Below are positions 1-4,441 of a DNA stretch of 6,335 bases, one piece after another (position 1 is the first letter of the stretch; each line of letters opens with the position of its first letter). Below the pieces are notes generated by a model, which did no database searches, was not told the DNA's origin, and saw nothing but the letters and a program-made list of their open reading frames with translations. A program made the translations under genes and the position numbers. Source of the DNA: Planctomycetaceae bacterium (GTDB lineage Bacteria; Planctomycetota; Planctomycetia; Planctomycetales; Planctomycetaceae); the NCBI GenBank assembly GCA_947463775.1, contig CANHVD010000352.1, forward strand, positions 1 to 6,335, given 5' to 3'.

Positions 1-1302
1 AACGGTCACAATAATTTCTGGTGCCTGTCCTGGCTGAGGTGGAGCGTCGGCAAAGCCCAGACCGTTACGAACTCTGACAGCAAATCCGAATGTGCCTTCG
101 CCCTGAGCGTCAACCTGAAAAGGGCTACGCAGGTCGGTGTCATTCCCGTAGCGGAACCACTGCTGACCGCCATTCTCAGTCACGAACAGTTCCACCGCAC
201 TGACTCCGGATGGACCAACGTCTTCCACCTGATAGTCAACGTCGAACACGTGAGTATTCACCAGTTGTTCATCGCCGATGGAGGATGAGTTCATCGAGTT
301 GTGAAACCCCGGAAGACCGGGCATCGCCGAGGCTGAGGCCGTCGCTGAAACCTGAGAACTCATCGGAGCTCCATAGTTTCCACCGAAATTTGTCGTGGCC
401 GTTGCCTGGGGATAACCGACTGCCGGTGCAGGGCTCTGCGGTAGAGGGCTCTGAGGCACAGGGGCGACAGCTGCTTTCATTGCTTGAACCGGATAGCCTG
501 CCGGAACATTGGTTGCGTTGTGATTCTGCGGAGATGCTCCGAATGGTGATGGGCCCATCGGAGTCGAATGGATTGCGACTGGCATAGGAGGAGCAGTCAT
601 CGGACCAGCCGCGGGAGCCTGTGACACTCCCTTTGACACCAGCTGAGTCGATGCTTCTCCGCGATTACCAGCGGCATCAGAAATCTGTGCGCGAACGGCA
701 ATGACAGATCCCTGCCCTGAAGGGACTACGGCCTGACCATTTGCGACGGCATCGACGGACACGGGTTTCCAGCGTCCGTTTGTGCCATCGGCGTATTCAA
801 TTGAAAGAGTCTCAGGATTCACACTGGCATCGGTACACGTCCAGTTGATCAGAATCTGACCGGGGGCGGATTCAAAGAGTTCCACCTTGAGATCTGGTGA
901 AACCGTGTCCACAACAACGTCCAGCTCAGCCGCCGTATTCTTTGCAGGCGGGGTTACGTTCCCCTGTGGATCAGTCATTCGAATTGCAAACGAATAGCGG
1001 CCATCGCGAGGAGCAGCGAACATGAAGGCGTCCTGAGACGCCGGCACGCTTTGCAACTGTTCCCAGTTCGCTCCACCATTCTGAGATCCGAACAGGACGG
1101 CAAAGCCCTCAGCCTTCTGGCCTGGCTCTGTTTCCACGTCGAACGGAATTTGAAACTGGCCGACGTTGGTCACAAGTGGCTCATCACCGCTGGCAAGATT
1201 GATGCCTGGTCCGCTCAGTGAAGTGGCCGCTCCGAGGAATGCTGTCACGGACAGCGATTTCCGATGACAGCGTACAGAGGCTATGAATTGACGGAGAGTC
1301 AT
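1..1302 (-). CDS. Predicted secreted protein with Ig/BNR-like beta modules (N-terminal part; runs off the left edge)
   Basis: The reverse strand is open for 434 codons from ATG at 1302 to base 1, with no stop, so the C-terminus lies outside the window. The N-terminus is signal-like: basic residues (R4, R11, H13, R14, K15), then a hydrophobic run at about 16-30. Three beta-rich modules follow at about 45-115, 130-222 and 348-434. Modules 1 and 3 each carry a degenerate Asp-box/BNR-like motif, SQNGGANW (73-80) and TENGGQQW (375-382), followed by an aromatic/Gly strand (GRYSFAIR, GTFGFAVR). Residues 225-345 are a Pro/Ala/Gln/Ser-rich linker with a short duplication, PQSPLPQSP. A moderate Shine-Dalgarno-like GAGGGA sits at complement 1311-1316. 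Similar modules are common in large planctomycete surface proteins of unknown role. The likely location is periplasm or cell surface, perhaps adhesive or structural. I infer no enzyme activity because no catalytic residues can be recognised. Confidence 0.85.
   Translation of the reverse strand, partial: MTLRQFIASVRCHRKSLSVTAFLGAATSLSGPGINLASGDEPLVTNVGQFQIPFDVETEPGQKAEGFAVLFGSQNGGANWEQLQSVPASQDAFMFAAPRDGRYSFAIRMTDPQGNVTPPAKNTAAELDVVVDTVSPDLKVELFESAPGQILINWTCTDASVNPETLSIEYADGTNGRWKPVSVDAVANGQAVVPSGQGSVIAVRAQISDAAGNRGEASTQLVSKGVSQAPAAGPMTAPPMPVAIHSTPMGPSPFGASPQNHNATNVPAGYPVQAMKAAVAPVPQSPLPQSPAPAVGYPQATATTNFGGNYGAPMSSQVSATASASAMPGLPGFHNSMNSSSIGDEQLVNTHVFDVDYQVEDVGPSGVSAVELFVTENGGQQWFRYGNDTDLRSPFQVDAQGEGTFGFAVRVRNGLGFADAPPQPGQAPEIIVTV
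431..453. repeat. Short in-frame direct repeat inside the linker of the secreted protein
   Basis: GGGCTCTG occurs at 431-438 and again at 446-453, offset by 15 bases (5 codons). On the reverse strand it encodes the repeated PQSP unit of the Pro-rich linker. Because the offset is a multiple of three, gain or loss of a unit would keep the reading frame. It is small and may simply reflect biased linker composition. Confidence 0.4.
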
Positions 1303-1918
1303 CCCTGCGGTCCCTCGCTGGAGACGCCCGCGTGACGCATCAGCAATTTGCCGACCGACCGACGAACGTCGTGTTCAATACAGCATCGCGTTCAAATCCC
1401 CCCGACCGAACCTGCGCGCAGCGGTTCAGTACACGATGCTCCTGTTCGATGTATCGGATGTCACGATTTGACGACTTGATTGCATTGTTGCGATCATGCC
1501 CACCAGGGCGATTATCCGGGACCATCTGAGGGGCCGCAGCCCCGATCGGCCATGCTACTGCGGAATCTGCCGATGGGCGTATCAGTAGAGGCATCGAAGA
1601 ACCAGCCAGAACGCGTTAGTGCTCCCAAACCAAAACGCCGCTATCGCACAATGGCTTATGCGAGGATGGGGCCGTCTGGTGATGTGTGAACGGTAGAGTG
1701 TCGGATTGGCAAATGACTCGACGCTGTGTCGATTTTAACGATTCTGACGAAAGCACTGATTCTGTCGCCGGTCGAACGCCGAAGAATAAACGCGTGGTCA
1801 ATTTCGGGACGGCTCGAAAGGATGGCTGAGGGATTACCTTCAGTCGACCGTGATCACCAGAAAACATCTGACGAGCCTCGGCAACGCGGATCTTTGATCT
1901 GTTTCCGGGGGCGATTAC

Positions 1919-1940
1919 GACAACCTGAGTTGTCTATACG
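1919..1940 (+). promoter_or_regulatory. Possible operator dyad next to a -10-like hexamer upstream of the Tyr/His-rich gene
   Basis: GACAAC (1919-1924) and GTTGTC (1929-1934) form a perfect 6-bp inverted repeat around CTGA. TATACG (1935-1940), 4 of 6 matches to TATAAT, abuts it directly, and a GATCGATC palindrome follows at 1940-1947. The ATG at 2000 is about 60 bases downstream, a plausible leader length. No good -35 hexamer lies at 16-18 bases, so either the promoter assignment is weak or activation would depend on a bound protein. The dyad is certain as sequence; its function is inferred. Confidence 0.3.
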
Positions 1941-1987
1941 ATCGATCCGCCTGCCGAGCCCTCGTCCAGTATTACCGTGTTGTCCAG

Positions 1988-1992
1988 AGGAG
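1988..1992 (+). promoter_or_regulatory. Strong Shine-Dalgarno of the Tyr/His-rich exported protein
   Basis: AGGAG at 1988-1992 lies 7 bases before ATG 2000, inside the purine run AGAGGAGAGG. An in-frame TAA at 1997-1999 directly precedes the ATG, so no longer N-terminus is possible. Together these fix the start. Confidence 0.85.
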
Positions 1993-1999
1993 AGGTTAA

Positions 2000-2287
2000 A
2001 TGCTGAAACGTTTGATCGTACTGGCCGTCATCACCGTGGCCGTGCTGACTTCCGTCCGAACCGTGGAGGCTGCTCCTCCGGGACAGCCGTCCGACTGGCA
2101 GCGGTTCTACCATTATCCCTACGTCTACTATCCACACTCATTCCAGAAGCCGCAGCAGTACGACCACATGTACTATCGCTATGAGCCTTCAATGAGAATT
2201 CCGGTTTACAACAAGAACTGGTACAACTTCTACCCGACCGAGAAGCCATACCACAGCGGTCACCACTACCTTCTGGACGTGTTCTGA
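2000..2287 (+). CDS. Small exported Tyr/His-rich protein, 95 residues
   Basis: This is a complete small gene with a clear start. The N-terminus is a classical signal peptide: MLKR, a hydrophobic core at about 5-18, and a likely cleavage after VEA (residue 24), leaving a mature protein of about 71 residues. The mature part has 14 Tyr (about one residue in five), 6 His, several Trp/Phe and Pro, and no Cys. It includes the aromatic runs FYHYPYVYYPHSF (36-48) and YDHMYYRYEP (54-63), then NWYNFYP (73-79) and a C-terminal HHYLLDVF. It has no membrane segment after the signal, so it is probably periplasmic or envelope-associated. I recall similar short secreted proteins in planctomycete genomes, but that is memory, not a search. 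The function is unknown; the composition would suit metal binding, polymer contact or a cross-linked envelope component. It appears monocistronic, with its own terminator downstream. Confidence 0.88.
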   Translation: MLKRLIVLAVITVAVLTSVRTVEAAPPGQPSDWQRFYHYPYVYYPHSFQKPQQYDHMYYRYEPSMRIPVYNKNWYNFYPTEKPYHSGHHYLLDVF

Positions 2288-2331
2288 TCGAACGCACCGG
2301 AACGCTCGTGAACAGCAAATGCTGACACTCG

Positions 2332-2385
2332 CAGGCTCTGGGTCATGGAATCGAGATTTCGGTTTCAGGACTCAGAGCCTGTTTT
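2332..2385 (+). terminator. Intrinsic terminator after the Tyr/His-rich protein gene
   Basis: The arm CAGGCTCTGGGTC (2332-2344) pairs with GACTCAGAGCCTG (2369-2381) over 13 positions, with one G-T wobble (2341 with 2372). A 24-base loop lies between them and TTTT (2382-2385) follows immediately. It begins 44 bases after the stop codon at 2287. The long paired stem plus T-run fits Rho-independent termination and separates this gene from the Hsp70-like gene. The loop is longer than usual and the T-run is short. Confidence 0.75.
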
Positions 2386-2387
2386 CG

Positions 2388-2582
2388 TTGGCGGTCTACG
2401 AGTTCTCCTATTTGCTCAAATCTCGAGGCACCATGCAGGAGCCCGGCCTTCTCGTTCAGAGAAATAGATAAGATCCGCTTGTTAAGAGATGGCGTTCACC
2501 TTTGCAATCTCCTGAAATGGCCAGCTGCGGCCATCACATTTTGGTTCGACGTTTCCCGGGTTCTTTGAGATCTGTTTGAAAC
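2388..2582 (+). promoter_or_regulatory. Upstream region of the Hsp70-like gene with weak promoter-like elements
   Basis: This 195-base gap must hold the promoter of the Hsp70-like gene, because a terminator precedes it. The best sigma70-like pair by eye is TTGTTA (2479-2484, 4 of 6) and TGCAAT (2503-2508, 4 of 6) with an 18-base spacer, which would give a leader of roughly 70 bases. A perfect dyad, ATGGCC (2517-2522) and GGCCAT (2529-2534) around AGCTGC, lies just downstream and could be an operator or leader hairpin. I found no CIRCE element and no clear heat-shock sigma consensus, so classical heat-shock control is not supported. Confidence 0.3.
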
Positions 2583-4364
2583 ATGTCTGCTCAGTACGTC
2601 ATCGGTATCGATCTCGGCACCACCAACAGTGTTCTCGCTTTTGCGGCATTGAGCGAAGACAAACCTCAGGTTCAGGTGTTGCCTGTTCCTCAGCTTGTGT
2701 CTGCCAACACTCTTGAATCTCGCCCTGTACTACCGTCGTTTTTGTATCTGGCGACGAAAGAAGAAACCGCTGCGAAGGCTTACAACGTTCCGTGGTCGAC
2801 GAACGCTTCAGAGGCCGTCGGTTACGCGGCTCGCAGTCTGTCGGCAGAGTTTCCGGAACGGACTGTCGGAGCGGCGAAGTCTTGGTTGTGTCACAGCAAA
2901 GTCGATCGACATCAGGCCATTCTTCCATGGCAGGCACCAGACTCGGTTGCCAAAGTTTCTCCCGTCACCGCATCACAACGTTATCTGGAACATCTGATTG
3001 CGGCATGGCATCATGCATTTCCGGAATCGCCGATCAGGGATCAACAGGTTGTGCTGACCGTCCCGGCGTCGTTCGATGCGAGTGCTCGTGAACTCACGCG
3101 TGAGGCGGCTTTGAATGCGGGGCTGCCGGATTCCTTTGTTCTGCTCGAAGAACCTCAAGCTGCCACTTACGCCTGGTTGAACGGAGTCGGTGATCGTTGG
3201 CGAAGATTGCTGAAGGTTGGTGACCGTCTTCTGATCTGCGACATTGGCGGTGGAACCACAGACCTGACGCTGGTTGAAGTCGCTGAAGAGAGCGGTGAGC
3301 TGACACTGCAGCGAGCGGCGGTGGGGAATCATCTGTTGGTCGGCGGCGACAATATGGATCTCGCCCTCGCTCATTTCGTGGCGCAGTTGTTTGAACAGAA
3401 AGGGCTGCATCTCGATCCGTGGCAATCCATTTCACTATGGCACTCCTGTCGAAACGCCAAAGAGGCATTGCTGGCAGGAACGGGGCCGGACAGTCAGACC
3501 ATTTCTGTGCCAGGCCGCGGCAGTCGATTGATCGGCGGGCTGGTTTCTGTGACTGTCGACCGAAGCGCGGCCACTGATTTGTTACTGGACGGATTCCTGC
3601 CGACCGCTCAACTTTCTTCGAAGCCCACAAAGTCGCGAGCAGGATTTCGCGAAATTGGTTTGCCCTATGAAGCCGACACGGGCATCACACGTCATCTCGC
3701 CGCGTTTCTGCAGCAATCTTTGGGCGGCAACGGATTGACTCATGTGTTGCTCAATGGAGGAGTCTTTAAATCGCACGCACTGCGATCGCGACTTCTGCAG
3801 CAACTCCAGGAATGGTTCCCGCAGAATCCTCCGAAGCTGGTGGAGGGTGCGGAGGATCTGGATTTTTCTGTGGCCCGAGGCGCCTGCTTTTACGGCTGGA
3901 CCAAACAGCGAGGTGGAGTGCGAATTCGCGGCGGGACAGCTCGGTCTTATTATGTCGGGATCGAAACCGCAGGTCTGGCGATTCCCGGGGTTGGTCGACC
4001 TTTGAAGGCACTTTGCGTTGTTCCTGCCGGGATGGAAGAAGGCACAGAGACCGCTGTCCCCTCTGAATCCATTGGCCTGATCGTTGGCGAAGCGGCTCGC
4101 TTTCGATTCTTCAGTTCGCCGGTTCGCAACAATGATCGACCGGGGGAACTGCTCAGTCGCTGGTCACAGGACGAAATTTCCGAAACGGATTCTTTGGAAG
4201 CCACATTGCCGGCAGAGGAAAACTCTGACGACGAATATGTGCCGGTCAAGTTTCACTCGCGAATTACGGAACTTGGAGTGCTTGAATTGTGGTGCGTCCA
4301 CGAATCCGAGGACAAGCGCTGGAAACTGGAATTCAGCGTGCGCGACGACGCGGAAGCCACTTAG
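2583..4364 (+). CDS. Atypical Hsp70-family (DnaK-like) ATPase, 593 residues
   Basis: This is a complete gene whose start is fixed: an in-frame TGA at 2577-2579 lies one codon before ATG, so this is the first usable ATG. No strong Shine-Dalgarno is visible. The actin-fold nucleotide-binding domain spans about residues 5-440. It has phosphate-1 GIDLGTTNS (8-16), VVLTVPASFD (156-165), LLEEPQAATYAWL (187-199), phosphate-2 ICDIGGGTTDLT (218-229), GGDNMD (254-259), and adenosine-pocket motifs LLNGGVFKS (389-397) and FSVARGACFYG (428-438). The insert at 94-116, containing KSWLCHSKVDRH, is not DnaK-like. Only about 150 residues follow, room for a beta substrate-binding domain but not for the helical lid, and there is no EEVD-type tail. 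DnaK is usually 600-650 residues, so this is not the housekeeping chaperone. It is probably a cytosolic ATPase of the divergent Hsp70 group. Its client is unknown, and no DnaJ or GrpE gene is adjacent. Confidence 0.93.
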   Translation: MSAQYVIGIDLGTTNSVLAFAALSEDKPQVQVLPVPQLVSANTLESRPVLPSFLYLATKEETAAKAYNVPWSTNASEAVGYAARSLSAEFPERTVGAAKSWLCHSKVDRHQAILPWQAPDSVAKVSPVTASQRYLEHLIAAWHHAFPESPIRDQQVVLTVPASFDASARELTREAALNAGLPDSFVLLEEPQAATYAWLNGVGDRWRRLLKVGDRLLICDIGGGTTDLTLVEVAEESGELTLQRAAVGNHLLVGGDNMDLALAHFVAQLFEQKGLHLDPWQSISLWHSCRNAKEALLAGTGPDSQTISVPGRGSRLIGGLVSVTVDRSAATDLLLDGFLPTAQLSSKPTKSRAGFREIGLPYEADTGITRHLAAFLQQSLGGNGLTHVLLNGGVFKSHALRSRLLQQLQEWFPQNPPKLVEGAEDLDFSVARGACFYGWTKQRGGVRIRGGTARSYYVGIETAGLAIPGVGRPLKALCVVPAGMEEGTETAVPSESIGLIVGEAARFRFFSSPVRNNDRPGELLSRWSQDEISETDSLEATLPAEENSDDEYVPVKFHSRITELGVLELWCVHESEDKRWKLEFSVRDDAEAT

Positions 4365-4404
4365 CAATAAATTGAGTGGAAATATTGGGCCTGGTCCGCC
4401 ATAG

Positions 4405-4435
4405 TTCCGGAAGTAACAGGACGTTATTGCCGGAG
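4405..4435 (+). promoter_or_regulatory. Hairpin covering the ribosome-binding site of the HEAT-repeat gene
   Basis: TTCCGG (4405-4410) pairs with CCGGAG (4430-4435), one end pair being T-G. After a single A/G mismatch the stem continues as AGTAAC (4412-4417) with GTTATT (4423-4428), including one G-T wobble, closing on the loop AGGAC (4418-4422). The 3' arm contains GGAG (4432-4435), the Shine-Dalgarno 6 bases before ATG 4442, so folding would hide it. No T-run follows, so an intrinsic terminator is less likely. The structure may limit translation of the second gene on a shared transcript, or act as an mRNA processing or stability element. Confidence 0.5.
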
Positions 4436-4441
4436 AGCTTC

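Larger units (their letters stand above)
1303..1999. other. Long divergent intergenic region
   Basis: This stretch of about 700 bases separates a leftward gene (start 1302) from a rightward gene (start 2000), so promoters for both should lie here. Short open frames exist on both strands, but none has a convincing ribosome-binding site, signal peptide or recognisable motif. Small structures visible by eye are a GC hairpin at 1530-1543 (GGGGC, CGCA loop, GCCCC), an overlapping alternative stem at 1541-1550 with 1569-1577 containing one bulged G, and the dyad at 1919-1934 listed separately. No tRNA or rRNA is recognisable. A small RNA cannot be excluded. Confidence 0.6.

Noticed and set aside
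210..587. 125-codon open frame on the plus strand
   Set aside because: It is antisense to the continuous 434-codon reverse-strand gene, is Arg/Ser/Pro-rich without domain motifs, and has no ribosome-binding site.
1353..1364. CCGACCGACCGA tetranucleotide run
   Set aside because: Three units are too short for a meaningful microsatellite, and it lies about 50 bases upstream of the secreted-protein start with no pairing partner.
1340..1594. 84-codon reverse-strand open frame just upstream of the secreted-protein gene
   Set aside because: It has no Shine-Dalgarno and no recognisable motif, and plus-strand frames of similar length overlap it. It fits chance openness in this composition.
1726..2184. 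152-codon plus-strand open frame starting at GTG
   Set aside because: It overlaps most of the well-supported Tyr/His-rich gene in another frame, is Arg/Pro/Leu-rich as shadow frames often are, and has no ribosome-binding site.
2388..2582. CIRCE or heat-shock sigma promoter upstream of the Hsp70-like gene
   Set aside because: No TTAGCACTC/GAGTGCTAA pair and no clear heat-shock sigma consensus could be found, so the gene should not be annotated as heat-inducible.
3094..3630. 178-codon reverse-strand open frame
   Set aside because: It lies antisense inside the Hsp70-like gene, whose frame carries clear conserved motifs. The antisense product is Arg/Pro/Ser-rich with no motif.
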